A stretch of 64,000 nt of DNA from Frigoribacterium sp. PhB116 (GCF_004364285.1 NZ_SOBE01000003.1:222103-286102); one strand, 5' to 3'; positions 8,377 through 17,400 are shown, counted from the first letter of the stretch. Notes: a model not told the origin generated them from the letters alone. A program made the numbers and translations.

Positions 8377-8802
8377 ATGGCCGACACCACCCCGACCACC
8401 CCCACCGCCGCCACGACGCCGACCGGCCTCGCGACGGACGGCCCGACGCCCGGCCGCACGGTCGTCGCCGACGCCGTCGTCGCCAAGGTCGCGGGCATCG
8501 CCGCCCGTGAGGTGCCCGGCGTGCACGCCCTCGGTGGCGGGGCGGCCCGCGCCTTCGGCGCCCTCCGCGACGTCGTCGGCAGCACGGACCTCGGCCAGGG
8601 AGTCCGCGTCGAGGTCGGCGAGACCCAGGTCGCGGCCGACGTCACGATCGTCGTCGAGTACCCCGTCGCCATCAGCCAGGTCGCCGACCAGGTCCGCGAG
8701 TCCGTCGCGGCCGCCATCGAGCAGCTCGTCGGCATGGACGTCGCCGAGGTCAACGTGTCAGTCACCGACGTGCACATCCCGGGCGACGACGACGAGGTCT
8801 GA
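8377..8802 (+). CDS. Asp23/Gls24 family envelope stress response protein
   Basis: A 141-residue, nearly complete Asp23/Gls24 protein after a Thr/Pro-rich leader of about 25 residues. The fold runs from VVADAVVAKVAGIAAREVPG through VRVEVGETQVAADVTIVVEY to the final NVSVTDVHIP strand. The ATG follows an ACGGAG ribosome site. The 129-bp gap to the divergent sigma-factor gene must hold both promoters, so the sigma factor may control this gene as well as itself. A stretch TDVHIP also occurs in similar form (VRDVHL) in the extended paralogue, which supports common ancestry. Confidence 0.85.
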   Translation: MADTTPTTPTAATTPTGLATDGPTPGRTVVADAVVAKVAGIAAREVPGVHALGGGAARAFGALRDVVGSTDLGQGVRVEVGETQVAADVTIVVEYPVAISQVADQVRESVAAAIEQLVGMDVAEVNVSVTDVHIPGDDDEV

Positions 8803-8837
8803 CGTCGACCGGGCGCACGGCCCTCAGCGCACCGCCC

Positions 8838-9818
8838 TCAGCGCACCGCGAGCACGATCTTGCCGAGGTGCTGCCCCGCCTCCATGCGCTTGTGGGCGGT
8901 CGCGGCGAACTCGAGCGGGTAGACGCTGTCGAGCACCGGGCGCACCGTGCCGGCGGCGACGAGCGGCCAGACGTGCTCGCGGACCTCGGCCATGATCGCG
9001 CGCCGCTCCTCGAGGGGGCGGGCACGCAGGGTCGTGCCCCAGATGCGTGCGCGCGCGGCCATCAGCCGCCCCACGTCGATCGTCGCGGCCGTGCCGCCCT
9101 GCGTCGCGATCACCATGACGCGGCCCCCGGGGGCGACCGCCTCGACGTCGCGCGCCAGGTAGTCGCCGCCGACGAGGTCGAGCACGACGTCGACGCCGCG
9201 CCCGTCGGTGAGCTCGTGGACGACCTCGACGAAGTCCTCCTGCTTGTAGTCGATGCCGCGGGCCGCGCCGAGCTGCTCGCAGAACGCGGTCTTCTCGGCC
9301 GAGCCGGCGGTCGCGTAGACGGTGGAGCCGAGGGCCACGGCGAGCTGGATCGCGATCGACCCGATGCCGCTCGACCCGCCGTGCACCAGCAGGGTCTCGC
9401 CCGGCTGCAGCCCGGCTGACATGAACACGTTCGACCACACGGTCGCGAGCGCCTCGGGCAGACCCGCCGCCTCGACCAGGTCGAGCCCCTTCGCGTAGGG
9501 CAGCAGGAGGCCCTCGTCGACGGCCACGCGGTCGGCGTAGCCGCCGCCGGACAGCAGCGCCAAGACGTAGTCGCCCAGGGAGGCGCCCGTCACCTCGCTG
9601 CCCACGCTCACGACGGTGCCGCTCACCTCGAGCCCCGGCCACGCGGGCGCCCCGGCCGGCGACGGGTAGTGCCCCTCGCGCTGCGAGACGTCGGCGCGGT
9701 TCACGCCCGCGGCGGCGACGTCGATCACGACCTCGTGGGGGCCGGCGACGGGCTCGGGGACTTCGCTGACGACGAGGGCGGAGGGCCCTCCGGGAACGGG
9801 GACGGTGACGGCGCGCAT
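8838..9818 (-). CDS. NAD(P)H quinone oxidoreductase, zinc-free MDR family (PIG3 type)
   Basis: A 326-residue medium-chain reductase of the quinone oxidoreductase/PIG3 group, which lacks catalytic zinc and reduces quinones or enones with NADPH. Motifs are the N-terminal AAAGVNRADVSQREGHYP, the Rossmann loop VHGGSSGIGSIAIQLA near 145 and IDYKQEDF, where the usual nucleotide-contacting residues lie. Length is normal for the family. The ribosome site is GGGGAGG. The stop lies 35 nt from the convergent Asp23 gene, and the last codons include a tandem repeat of CCCTCAGCGCACC that runs into the gap. Single-gene transcript; no operon partner. Confidence 0.85.
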   Translation of the reverse strand: MRAVTVPVPGGPSALVVSEVPEPVAGPHEVVIDVAAAGVNRADVSQREGHYPSPAGAPAWPGLEVSGTVVSVGSEVTGASLGDYVLALLSGGGYADRVAVDEGLLLPYAKGLDLVEAAGLPEALATVWSNVFMSAGLQPGETLLVHGGSSGIGSIAIQLAVALGSTVYATAGSAEKTAFCEQLGAARGIDYKQEDFVEVVHELTDGRGVDVVLDLVGGDYLARDVEAVAPGGRVMVIATQGGTAATIDVGRLMAARARIWGTTLRARPLEERRAIMAEVREHVWPLVAAGTVRPVLDSVYPLEFAATAHKRMEAGQHLGKIVLAVR

Positions 9819-9887
9819 GCCTCCATCCTCCCCCTGCGGGGCGGGACCAGGCTCGCCGGCTCCGTCCCGTGGCGCGACCGGCGCCTC

Positions 9888-10907
9888 CTACGGCCTGTCA
9901 GGCCAGGCGGCGACGAGCACCTTGCCGCTGACCGACGAGTCCCGGGCGACGTCGAAGGCCCGGGCCGCGTCGGCACTGTCGACGACGTGCGTGACGACCG
10001 TGCCGAGCGACGGGTCGGCGTCGAGCATCCGCACGGCCTCGTCGATCTCGTCCCGGAACCGGAAGACGCCGAGCACGGTGAGCTCCTTCGAGATCGCGGG
10101 CGCGAGGTTGACCGGGCGGGCGACGTCCGGCACCATCCCGACCTGCGCGACGACGCCGAGGCGACGGGCGGCGACGAAGGCGGCGCTGACGGCCGGCGCG
10201 GCGCCCGAGCACTCGAGCACGACGTCGAACGAGTCGGCGGGGACGGCGTCCTCCCCGAGCCGGAGGACTTGGTCGGCGCCCACGGCGAGCGCCCTGGCCA
10301 GGGGCTCGGGCAGGACGTCGACGACGGTCACGTGCGCCGCACCGCGGGCACGGGCCGCGGCGGCGGCGAGCAGGCCGATCGGGCCGGCCCCGGAGATGAG
10401 GACCCGGGCGCTCCGGACGTCGCCGACCCGGCTGACGGCGTGCAGGGCGACGGCGAGCGGCTCGGCCAGGGCCGCGCGCTCGAGCGGCAGCGTGGCGGGC
10501 AGAGCCCGCAGCATGCCCGCGTCGACCACGAGGTACTCGCTGAGGGCGCCCTGCGTGTGCGGGTGCGTCGAGGCGCTGCCCAGGTAGGAGCCGCCGGGCC
10601 ACAGGTGCGGCGCCTCCTCGGTGCCCTCGGTCGGGGTGCCGAACCGGGCAGGGTGCACGGTGACGGGGGTCCCGGGTGCCCACTCGCCGCTCGGGTCGAG
10701 GTCGACGCGTCCCGACAGCTCGTGGCCGGGGGCGAGGGGCTCCTCGACGACGAAGGCACCGTTGGCACCCTCGAAGTAGTAGTGCAGGTCGGAGCCGCAG
10801 ATGCCGACGAAGTCGACGCGGAGGCGCACCTCGCCCTCGCCGGGCTCGGGCGTCGGGACCTCGCGCTCCGTCAGGACGGTCGCGGAGTCGATCTGGATGG
10901 TCTTCAC
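9888..10907 (-). CDS. idnD: L-idonate 5-dehydrogenase (zinc-dependent MDR)
   Basis: A 339-residue zinc alcohol dehydrogenase of the L-idonate 5-dehydrogenase type, which interconverts L-idonate and 5-keto-gluconate. Catalytic zinc ligands are visible in GICGSDLHYY (C37) and PGHE (H62, E63); the segment with STHPHTQGALSEYL replaces the four-cysteine structural zinc loop of other sorbitol-type enzymes. The Rossmann segment VLISGAGPIGLLAAAAA follows. The start is a GTG behind AGAGGAG. It is the last gene of the idnD-idnO-gntP run, which moves a sugar acid into the cell and turns it into gluconate. A gluconate kinase is not in the window. Confidence 0.82.
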   Translation of the reverse strand: MKTIQIDSATVLTEREVPTPEPGEGEVRLRVDFVGICGSDLHYYFEGANGAFVVEEPLAPGHELSGRVDLDPSGEWAPGTPVTVHPARFGTPTEGTEEAPHLWPGGSYLGSASTHPHTQGALSEYLVVDAGMLRALPATLPLERAALAEPLAVALHAVSRVGDVRSARVLISGAGPIGLLAAAAARARGAAHVTVVDVLPEPLARALAVGADQVLRLGEDAVPADSFDVVLECSGAAPAVSAAFVAARRLGVVAQVGMVPDVARPVNLAPAISKELTVLGVFRFRDEIDEAVRMLDADPSLGTVVTHVVDSADAARAFDVARDSSVSGKVLVAAWPDRP

Positions 10908-10974
10908 GGTCGTTCTCCTCTGTGGGCGGGTCGGTTCTGCGTGCTCGTCGGACGACGCACGGGGACGACGCGCG

Positions 10975-11745
10975 TCAGACGACGCCCGTCATGCCGCCGT
11001 CGACGAAGATGTTCTGCCCCGAGACGAAGTCGCTCGCGCTCGACGCGAGGTAGATCAGCGTCCCCGTGAGCTCCTCGACGCGGCCCCAGCGACGCGCCGG
11101 CGTGCGCTGCCGCAGCCAGGAGTCGAAGGTCTCGTCCTGCCAGAGGGCCGTGTTCATCTCGGTCGCGAAGTAGCCGGGCGACAGGGTGTTCACCTGGACC
11201 CCGTGCCGGGCCACGTCGGCCGCCATGCCGCGGCTCAGCTGGGCGACCCCGCCCTTGCTCGCCGAGTACGGCGCGATGGTCTCGCGCGCCAGCATCGACT
11301 GCACGCTCGCGACGTTGACGATCTTCCCCGAGCCGCGCTCGACCATGCCGGGCGCGACGAACCGCGAGACGTAGAACACGCTCGACAGGTTGGTGGCGAC
11401 GACGGCGTCCCAGTCCTCGACGGGGAACTCGGTGAACGGCGCGCGCTTCTGCACGCCGGCGTTGTTGACCAGGACGTCGGGCACGCCGTGCTCGGCCACG
11501 AGCTCCCCGACGGCCGCCTCGACGGACGCGGCCTCGGTGACGTCGAAGACCGTCGTCGCGGGCCGCGTCCCCGTGGCCGCCTCGAGGGCGTCCTGGGTCT
11601 CGCGCAGCGCACCGGCGTCGCGACCGTGCACGATCACCTCGGCCCCCGCCTCCGCCAGCGCCAGGGCGAACGAGCGACCGAGTCCGCGGGAGGAGCCGGT
11701 CACGAGGGCGAGCCGGCCGGTGAGGTCGAACAGGGACGAGGTCAT
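10975..11745 (-). CDS. idnO: Gluconate 5-dehydrogenase-like SDR
   Basis: A 256-residue classical short-chain dehydrogenase. The cofactor loop GSSRGLGRS is at 18-25, NNAG at 94-97 and the catalytic YSASK at 160-164 with S147 upstream. Closest known function by sequence style and context is gluconate 5-dehydrogenase (5-keto-gluconate to gluconate). The ATG follows an AAGGAG ribosome site at the usual distance. It lies between the dehydrogenase for idonate and a gluconate symporter, and the gap to idnD is 67 bp, so one transcript from the gntP promoter is likely. Cytoplasmic. Confidence 0.82.
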   Translation of the reverse strand: MTSSLFDLTGRLALVTGSSRGLGRSFALALAEAGAEVIVHGRDAGALRETQDALEAATGTRPATTVFDVTEAASVEAAVGELVAEHGVPDVLVNNAGVQKRAPFTEFPVEDWDAVVATNLSSVFYVSRFVAPGMVERGSGKIVNVASVQSMLARETIAPYSASKGGVAQLSRGMAADVARHGVQVNTLSPGYFATEMNTALWQDETFDSWLRQRTPARRWGRVEELTGTLIYLASSASDFVSGQNIFVDGGMTGVV

Positions 11746-11837
11746 GGTTCTCCTTGGTGGTTCCGGGCGGTCCGGACGGTCGGCGTGGTCGATGCGGTCG
11801 GGACGGCCCGGGCCGTCGGGACGGCCCGGGCGGTCGG

Positions 11838-13229
11838 TCAGACCAGCGAGCCGACGGCGAAGACGAGCAGCGCCGCGGCGAAGCCGAGCACGGACTCGAC
11901 GCCCTGCTGCACGGTCCACACGCGCAGGGTGGTCTTCACGTCCATGCCCATCAGCCGGCCGACGAGCCAGAAGCCCGAGTCGTTGACGTGGCCGGCGAAG
12001 ACCGAGCCCGCAGCCGTGGCGAGCACGACGGCGGCCAGCTGGACGGCGTTGAGGTCGGCCAGGGCGACGGCCGGGGCCACGAGGCCCGCGGCGGTGACGA
12101 GGGCCACGGTCGCCGAGCCCTGGGCGAGGCGGAGGATCGCGGCGATGATCCACGCGGCCACGATGACCGGCAGTCCGAGGTCGCCCAGCACGTCGGCGAG
12201 GGCGTCGCCGATGCCCGAGGCGCGGAGGACGCCGCCGAACATGCCGCCGGCGCCGGTGATGAGCACGACCGAGCAGATCGGGCCGAGCGCGCTGTCGAGC
12301 ACCTTCTCGAGAGCACTGCCGCCGACGCCGCGGGCCCGGCCCAGGACGACGGCCGCGACGAGGACGGAGATGAGCAGCGCGATGCCGCTGGTGCCGATCA
12401 GGACGAGCGCCTGCACCCAGGTGGCGTCGGGGTCGACGACCCCCACGGAGCCGAGCGAGCTGAGCCCGGTGTTCAGCAGGATCAGGACGAGCGGGACGGC
12501 GAGGACGGCCATGACCGTGCCGGCCTTGGGCGGGTTCGCGGCGTGGACGTCGTCCTTCTCGCTGCCGAAGAGGGACAGCACGGGCAGCGGGATGCGCTTG
12601 TTGACGTACTTGGCCCACAGGTAGCCCGACACGTACCAGACGGGGAACACGATGACGAGGCCCGCGACGAGCACGATGCCGAGGTCGGCGCCGAGCAGCT
12701 CGGTCGCCGAGACCGGGCCGGGGTGCGGCGGCAGGAACACGTGCATGACCGAGAAGGCCGCGGCGGAGCTGATGCCGTAGAGCAGCAGCGACTTGCCGCC
12801 CATGCGGCGGGCCACGGCGAAGACGATCGGCAGCATGACGATCAGCCCGGCGTCGAAGAAGATCGGGAAGCCCATGATCAGCGAGGCGAGGCCGAGGGCG
12901 AACGGCGCGCGCTTCTCCCCGAAGACGTCGACCATGCGGTCGGCGAGCACCCGGGCGCCGCCCGACGACTCGACGAGCCGCCCGAGCATGGCCCCGAGCC
13001 CGACGAGCAGCGCGACGGAGCCGAGGGTGCTGCCGAAGCTCGTGACGAGCAGGTCGGCGATGGCGCCCGTGGGGATGCCCGTCGCGAGGGCCGTGAGCGC
13101 CGCGACGATGACGAGGGTGAGGAACGCGTGCAGCTTGAACTTGATGACGAGCACCAGGATCAAGGCGATCGCCCCCGCGGCGATCGCGAGCAGCGGTGCC
13201 GCCCCCAGGGTCTGTGTCCAGTCGTCCAT
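11838..13229 (-). CDS. gntP: GntP family gluconate:H+ symporter
   Basis: A 463-residue integral membrane protein of the gluconate permease family, with about a dozen hydrophobic helices. Family marks include GFPIFFDAGLIVMLPIVFAVARR near 145, PPHPGPV and the C-terminal GHVNDSGFWLV. The start at MDDWTQ is preferred because ACGGAGA lies just upstream, although the frame is open for 20 further codons. It imports gluconate or related sugar acids such as idonate. It is first in the idn operon and is divergent from the GntR-family gene, so that regulator probably controls it. Confidence 0.88.
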   Translation of the reverse strand: MDDWTQTLGAAPLLAIAAGAIALILVLVIKFKLHAFLTLVIVAALTALATGIPTGAIADLLVTSFGSTLGSVALLVGLGAMLGRLVESSGGARVLADRMVDVFGEKRAPFALGLASLIMGFPIFFDAGLIVMLPIVFAVARRMGGKSLLLYGISSAAAFSVMHVFLPPHPGPVSATELLGADLGIVLVAGLVIVFPVWYVSGYLWAKYVNKRIPLPVLSLFGSEKDDVHAANPPKAGTVMAVLAVPLVLILLNTGLSSLGSVGVVDPDATWVQALVLIGTSGIALLISVLVAAVVLGRARGVGGSALEKVLDSALGPICSVVLITGAGGMFGGVLRASGIGDALADVLGDLGLPVIVAAWIIAAILRLAQGSATVALVTAAGLVAPAVALADLNAVQLAAVVLATAAGSVFAGHVNDSGFWLVGRLMGMDVKTTLRVWTVQQGVESVLGFAAALLVFAVGSLV

Positions 13230-13330
13230 GTCGATCTTCTCCGTTGAATACCGTGGGCTGCGCCCGTCGAGTCCGTGGTCGAGGCGCACAGGAGGTGCGC
13301 GACCGCGGTGAAGGCCAGGGTGCCACCAAA

Positions 13331-13346
13331 GGTAGTACTTTTCAAG
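13331..13346. promoter_or_regulatory. Possible GntR-family operator in gntP/gntR gap
   Basis: In the 154-bp divergent gap the only AT-richer stretch is GGTAGTACTTTTCAAG, with a central AGTACT palindrome of the GT-AC kind used by FadR-subfamily regulators. The match is short, so this is only a candidate. Confidence 0.3.
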
Positions 13347-13383
13347 TCGTGCCGAGCTCGCGGCCTACGACAGGATGACCCTC

Positions 13384-14121
13384 ATGACTTCTCGCCCCGG
13401 GCCCGAGGGGACGCACGCCCGGCTCGTGCAGGCCCTCGGCGGCCGCATCGCCTCGGGCGACCTGCCCGCGGGCACCGTGCTCACCCTCGCCGCCCTCGAG
13501 CTCGAGTTCGGGGCGTCCCGGACGTCCGTGCGCGAGGCGGTGCGCGTCCTCGAGTCGCTCGACCTGATCCGGTCGCGCCGACGGGTGGGGATGACCGTGC
13601 AGCCACGGGCGTCGTGGCGGGTGCTCGACGCGCAGCTCATCCGCTGGACCCTGGCCGGCCCGCTGCGGCAGCGGCACCTCGTCGAGCTGATGGAGCTGCG
13701 CGCCGCGCTCGAGCCGGTCGCCGCCCGGCTCGCGGCCCGGAACGCCACCGACGACCAGCGGGCGGGTCTCGTGCGCCTCGCCTCCGAGCTCGACGACCTC
13801 GGCCGGGCCGGGCGGGGCGACTCGTCCGAGTACCTCGCGGTCGACGTCGCGTTCCACTCGCTGCTGCTCACCGCCAGCGGCAACCTCCTGTACGCCGAGC
13901 TCGCCGCCCCGGTCCGCGAGATCCTCGGGGGGCGCGCCGACCTCGGCCTCACACCGGCCGTCCCCTGGCCGGGCACCCTCGACGCCCACGTCGCGGCCGC
14001 GCGCGCGGTCGCCGACGGCGACGGCGACGCGGCCGAGCACCAGGTGCGCACCCACATCGCCATCGTCAGCCACGAGGTCGAGGAGGCGCCGAGCGCCGAG
14101 GCGGACCAGGCGGCTGACTAG
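13384..14121 (+). CDS. GntR family (FadR subfamily) transcriptional regulator
   Basis: A 245-residue regulator with an N-terminal winged helix (SRTSVREAVRVLESLDLI at about 44-60) and a C-terminal FCD effector domain (LMELRAALEPVAARLAARN and later VDVAFHSLLLTASGNLL with the metal-binding His). The second ATG is chosen because AGGA lies 8 nt before it; an ATG 9 nt upstream is also possible. Divergent from the gntP-idnO-idnD operon, it is the natural sensor for gluconate or idonate. Its stop codon forms part of the dcd promoter hexamer. Confidence 0.82.
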   Translation: MTSRPGPEGTHARLVQALGGRIASGDLPAGTVLTLAALELEFGASRTSVREAVRVLESLDLIRSRRRVGMTVQPRASWRVLDAQLIRWTLAGPLRQRHLVELMELRAALEPVAARLAARNATDDQRAGLVRLASELDDLGRAGRGDSSEYLAVDVAFHSLLLTASGNLLYAELAAPVREILGGRADLGLTPAVPWPGTLDAHVAAARAVADGDGDAAEHQVRTHIAIVSHEVEEAPSAEADQAAD

Positions 14122-14124
14122 GCT
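14119..14124 (+). promoter_or_regulatory. -10 element of leaderless dcd promoter
   Basis: TAGGCT ends exactly 6 nt before the dcd GTG, with no Shine-Dalgarno sequence between, and overlaps the TAG stop of the GntR gene. Confidence 0.55.
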
Positions 14125-14130
14125 GACCGC

Positions 14131-14718
14131 GTGCTGCTCTCCGACCACGACATCAAGCTCGAGCTCGACGCCGGGCGCATCGGCCTCGACCCGTACGACT
14201 CCTCGCTGATCCAGCCGTCGAGCATCGACGTGCGGCTCGACCGCCTGTTCCGGCTGTTCGACAACCACAAGTACCCGTTCATCGACCCGGCTGCCGAGCA
14301 GCCCGAGCTGACGCGCCTGGTCGAGACTCCCGCCGACGAGCCGTTCATCCTGCACCCGGGCGAGTTCGTCCTCGGCAGCACCTACGAGCGCGTCACGCTG
14401 CCCGACGACGTCGCCGCCCGCCTCGAGGGGAAGAGCTCGCTGGGCCGCCTCGGCCTGCTGACGCACTCGACGGCCGGCTTCATCGACCCCGGCTTCACCG
14501 GGCACGTCACCCTCGAGCTGTCGAACGTCGCGACGCTGCCGATCAAGCTCTGGCCGGGCATGAAGATCGGGCAGCTCTGCTTCTTCCGGCTGAGCTCGCC
14601 GGCCGACCACCCCTACGGCTCGGGCGAGTACGGCTCCCGGTACCAGGGCCAGCGCGGACCGACCGCGAGCCGCTCGGCGACGAACTTCGTCCACACGGAC
14701 GTGTCCGCGCGCGACTGA
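14131..14718 (+). CDS. dcd: dCTP deaminase, dUMP-forming type
   Basis: A 195-residue trimeric deaminase/dUTPase-fold enzyme. The central block [19 protein letters not shown] and [15 protein letters not shown] carries the catalytic Glu (in TLELSN) and the phosphate-binding Ser-Ser-x-Gly-Arg. The C-terminal [16 protein letters not shown] closes over the nucleotide. From memory it is very like the mycobacterial enzyme that converts dCTP directly to dUMP, so bifunctional activity is expected. It supplies dUMP for thymidylate synthesis and limits dUTP. The start is a GTG, probably leaderless. Housekeeping gene. Confidence 0.93.
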   Translation: MLLSDHDIKLELDAGRIGLDPYDSSLIQPSSIDVRLDRLFRLFDNHKYPFIDPAAEQPELTRLVETPADEPFILHPGEFVLGSTYERVTLPDDVAARLEGKSSLGRLGLLTHSTAGFIDPGFTGHVTLELSNVATLPIKLWPGMKIGQLCFFRLSSPADHPYGSGEYGSRYQGQRGPTASRSATNFVHTDVSARD

Positions 14719-14750
14719 GCCCCGGAGGGCTCAGCCCTGCAGGAGGCGCG

Positions 14751-14779
14751 GCTCGGCTGAGCAGGACGCTCGGCCGAGC
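14751..14779. terminator. Hairpin between convergent dcd and aroC
   Basis: GCTCGGC and GCCGAGC form a 7-bp stem around a 15-nt loop; a smaller GGGC-TCA-GCCC hairpin at 14727-14737 and a copy of GGAGGCGCG lie just before it. Confidence 0.5.
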
Positions 14780-14787
14780 TGCACCGA

Positions 14788-15873
14788 TCAGGCCCCGGGA
14801 GGCGTGAAGGGCACCGGTCCGATCTGGGCCCGGAACGCGAGCACGTGGTCCATCACGACCAGGGCGAGCATCGCCTCCACGATCGGCGTCGCACGGATGC
14901 CCACGCAGGGGTCGTGCCGCCCGAAGGTCTCGACGCTCGTCTCGTTCCCCGCGCGGTCGATCGAGCGCTGGGGCGTCCTGATCGAGCTCGTCGGCTTGAT
15001 CGCGACCGAGACCCTCAGGTCCTGCCCGGTCGAGATCCCGCCGAGCACGCCGCCCGCGTCGTTCGTCTCGAAGCCGTCGGCGGTCAGGGCGTCGCCGTGC
15101 TCGCTGCCGCGCTGCGAGACGCTGTCGAAGCCCGCCCCGATCTCGACGCCCTTGACGGCGTTGATGCCCATCATCGCGGCGGCGATGTCCGCGTCGAGCT
15201 TGGAGAACAGGGGCTCGCCGAGGCCCGCGGGCACGTTGCGGGCGACCACGTCGATGCGGGCGCCGCACGAGTCGCCGGCCCGGCGCAGCTCGTCCATGCG
15301 CTCCTCGAGCCGCGGCACGATCGCCGCGTCGGGGGCGAAGAACGGGTTCTGCGAGATCTGCGACTCGTCGGTGAAGGGGACGGCGATGTCGTCGAGCTGG
15401 CTCATCCAGCCGGTGAACGAGATGCCGCCCTGCTCCTGCAGCCACTTGCGCGCGACGGCGCCGGCGGCGACCATCGGCGCGGTGAGGCGGGCGGAGGAGC
15501 GGCCGCCGCCACGAGGATCGCGCACGCCGTACTTGCGCCAGTACGTGTAGTCGGCGTGGCCGGGGCGGAACGTGTCGAGGATGTTGCCGTAGTCCTTGCT
15601 GCGCTGGTCGACGTTCCGGATCATGAGGGCGATCGGGGTGCCCGTGGTCTGCCCCTCGTAGACGCCGGACAGGATCTCGACGGCGTCGGGCTCCCTGCGC
15701 TGCGTGACGTGGCGCGAGGTGCCCGGGCGGCGGCGGTCGAGCTCCCCCTGGATGTCGGCCTCGGTCAGGGCGAGGCCCGGAGGGCACCCGTCGATGACGC
15801 AGCCGATGGCGACGCCGTGCGACTCGCCGAAGTTCGTGACGCGGAAGAGTTCACCGAAGGTGCTGCCAGACAT
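14788..15873 (-). CDS. aroC: Chorismate synthase, proteobacterial-type
   Basis: A complete 361-residue chorismate synthase (EPSP to chorismate, last shikimate step, needs reduced FMN). [49 protein letters not shown] and [11 protein letters not shown] are all intact. The details ([24 protein letters not shown]) match the E. coli form, not the usual actinobacterial form that starts MLRWLTAGESHG and carries NTEWPKW. It stands alone, without aroK or aroB. The start is probably leaderless (TAAGGT 6 nt upstream). Codon use looks like its neighbours, so any transfer is old, or this is a second copy. Confidence 0.93.
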   Translation of the reverse strand: MSGSTFGELFRVTNFGESHGVAIGCVIDGCPPGLALTEADIQGELDRRRPGTSRHVTQRREPDAVEILSGVYEGQTTGTPIALMIRNVDQRSKDYGNILDTFRPGHADYTYWRKYGVRDPRGGGRSSARLTAPMVAAGAVARKWLQEQGGISFTGWMSQLDDIAVPFTDESQISQNPFFAPDAAIVPRLEERMDELRRAGDSCGARIDVVARNVPAGLGEPLFSKLDADIAAAMMGINAVKGVEIGAGFDSVSQRGSEHGDALTADGFETNDAGGVLGGISTGQDLRVSVAIKPTSSIRTPQRSIDRAGNETSVETFGRHDPCVGIRATPIVEAMLALVVMDHVLAFRAQIGPVPFTPPGA

Positions 15874-15879
15874 GGGACG

Positions 15880-15885
15880 ACCTTA
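15880..15885 (-). promoter_or_regulatory. -10 element of leaderless aroC promoter
   Basis: On the minus strand TAAGGT lies 6 nt before the aroC ATG and no ribosome site is present. Confidence 0.5.
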
Positions 15886-15926
15886 CGGCCCCCACGTCTC
15901 GAGCGATGGAGAGAAGGGGGTGCGAG

Positions 15927-16031
15927 TGGGGACCCGACGCCCTCACCCGCACCCCTCGCAGCCGCGACCGGGACCCGACGTCCCTGCGCTTGCCGCGTGT
16001 ACGACTCGCGATCCTGAACCCAAATCGCGAG
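15927..16031. repeat. Direct and inverted repeats upstream of aroC
   Basis: The 295-bp gap between aroC and the AraC-family gene has no gene. It holds two copies of GGGACCCGACGYCCCT (about 15928 and 15970) and a perfect 8-bp hairpin, CTCGCGAT (16005-16012) with ATCGCGAG (16024-16031), whose loop includes TCCTGAACC. That loop loosely recalls the multi-hairpin elements near 28.3 and 63.7 kb. Confidence 0.5.
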
Positions 16032-16168
16032 GCCCCCTCATTCTGCGTCGTGTCGGGCCCTCCTGGCCACCAGGTGGTCACGAAACGAAGGAGGAGGACA
16101 GGGAGCGAAGGAGGCGCCGGATCGGGTCACCTGACGCCCTCGTCCCTGCCCCCGGTCCCGTCGACCGC

Positions 16169-17188
16169 TCAGGACTCGAGGGTCTCGCGCGGGGTCCGGC
16201 CGAACTGCGTCGAGTAGAGCGCGGCGAACCGCCCGGGGTTCGCGAAGCCCCAGCTCAGCGCGATCCCGGCCACGGTGTGCCCGAGCGTGGGGTCGCCGAG
16301 CACGAGGTCGGCATGCGCACCGCGCAGGCGAGCCGCGCGCAGGGCCGCCATCGGGGTCGTGTCGAGGTGGCGACGGAACGCCAGCTGCAGCCCTCTCGGG
16401 GTCAGGCGGGCCGCCTCCGCGATCTCGACGATCCCGATGTCGTCGTGCGCGTGCTCCTCGACGAAGGCGAGCGCTCGACGGACGGTGGACGGCAGGGCAC
16501 GCGCGTCGGAGGACCGGCCCGTCCCCACCACGTTCGTGTCGTAGGCCTCGACGAACGCCGTCACGAGCGAGCGGAACGCGGCCGACCGCACCAGCGGGCT
16601 CGCCATCGCGGCGTCGTTCGAGAGCACCCCGTCGAGCACGTGCCGGGTCGTGCTGCCCCAGTGCTCGCCCAGGGCCTCGGAGACGGGCTCCATCGCGAGG
16701 GTCTGCAGCCCCTCCGGCGGCGTCGTGAGCGACAGGCCGGCGAGCTCGCGCTCCACGGCGGCCCGGTCGAGCATCACCTGGCCGAGGTGCATGTCGTCCC
16801 AGCGGTGCTCCTTGACGCGGTCGCTGGGGAACACGAAGCGGTCGCCCGTCTGTGCCCGCAGGTCGGCCCTGCCGTCCGCGAGGCCGTAGCGGCCGCCCAG
16901 GACGCGGCTGATGCAGAAGAACTCGGGCAGCGGCTCGCTGACGGCGTGCAGCTGTCCCCTGTAGTGGATCTGGCCCATCGCGAACCGGTCGTCGCCGGAG
17001 ACGACCCGGCCGAAGCTGAAGTCGGGGCCGGCCTCGGGAGTGAGGTCGCGGAGACGGTAGATGCGGCTGATGATGGAGTGCGCGACCGCGGGGTCCGAGG
17101 TCTCGACGCCGCGCACCCGAGGGTCGTCGAAGTCCGGGCGACGGGAGCCCGCGCGGGTCCAGGCCGTGGGCGTCGCAGGACTGGCCAT
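16169..17188 (-). CDS. AraC family transcriptional regulator
   Basis: A 339-residue regulator with an N-terminal cupin-like sensor region and a C-terminal AraC-type double helix-turn-helix (IVEIAEAARLTPRGLQLAFRR, then IALSWGFANPGRFAALY and FGRTPRETL). The layout resembles the AraC_binding_2 type found in actinobacteria. The start MASPATP is taken because CTGGAGGGG precedes it; 31 further open codons upstream are unlikely to be used. It is divergent from the aldo/keto reductase gene, which is a possible target. The inducer is unknown. Confidence 0.82.
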   Translation of the reverse strand: MASPATPTAWTRAGSRRPDFDDPRVRGVETSDPAVAHSIISRIYRLRDLTPEAGPDFSFGRVVSGDDRFAMGQIHYRGQLHAVSEPLPEFFCISRVLGGRYGLADGRADLRAQTGDRFVFPSDRVKEHRWDDMHLGQVMLDRAAVERELAGLSLTTPPEGLQTLAMEPVSEALGEHWGSTTRHVLDGVLSNDAAMASPLVRSAAFRSLVTAFVEAYDTNVVGTGRSSDARALPSTVRRALAFVEEHAHDDIGIVEIAEAARLTPRGLQLAFRRHLDTTPMAALRAARLRGAHADLVLGDPTLGHTVAGIALSWGFANPGRFAALYSTQFGRTPRETLES

Positions 17189-17400
17189 GCGCCCCTCCAG
17201 GCGGTGCGGCGGAGCACGAGGTGCTCTCGTGGGCGACGAGGCCCGTGGTCGACGCACCTCGCACGCATCGGCCTGATCCACCGATGCCGCGATGCTACCT
17301 CGCAGGCTCGTCTCGGGCGACTCTCACCCGACCGCCTGGTATCGAGCGTCTCCCGGTGCCGGGCCGACGCCTCCTCGGGCACGGCCACGAGCTCGCGGCG

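Noticed and set aside
14788..15873. aroC as a decaying second copy
   Set aside because: All FMN- and substrate-binding segments are intact and the length is normal, so it is a functional gene.
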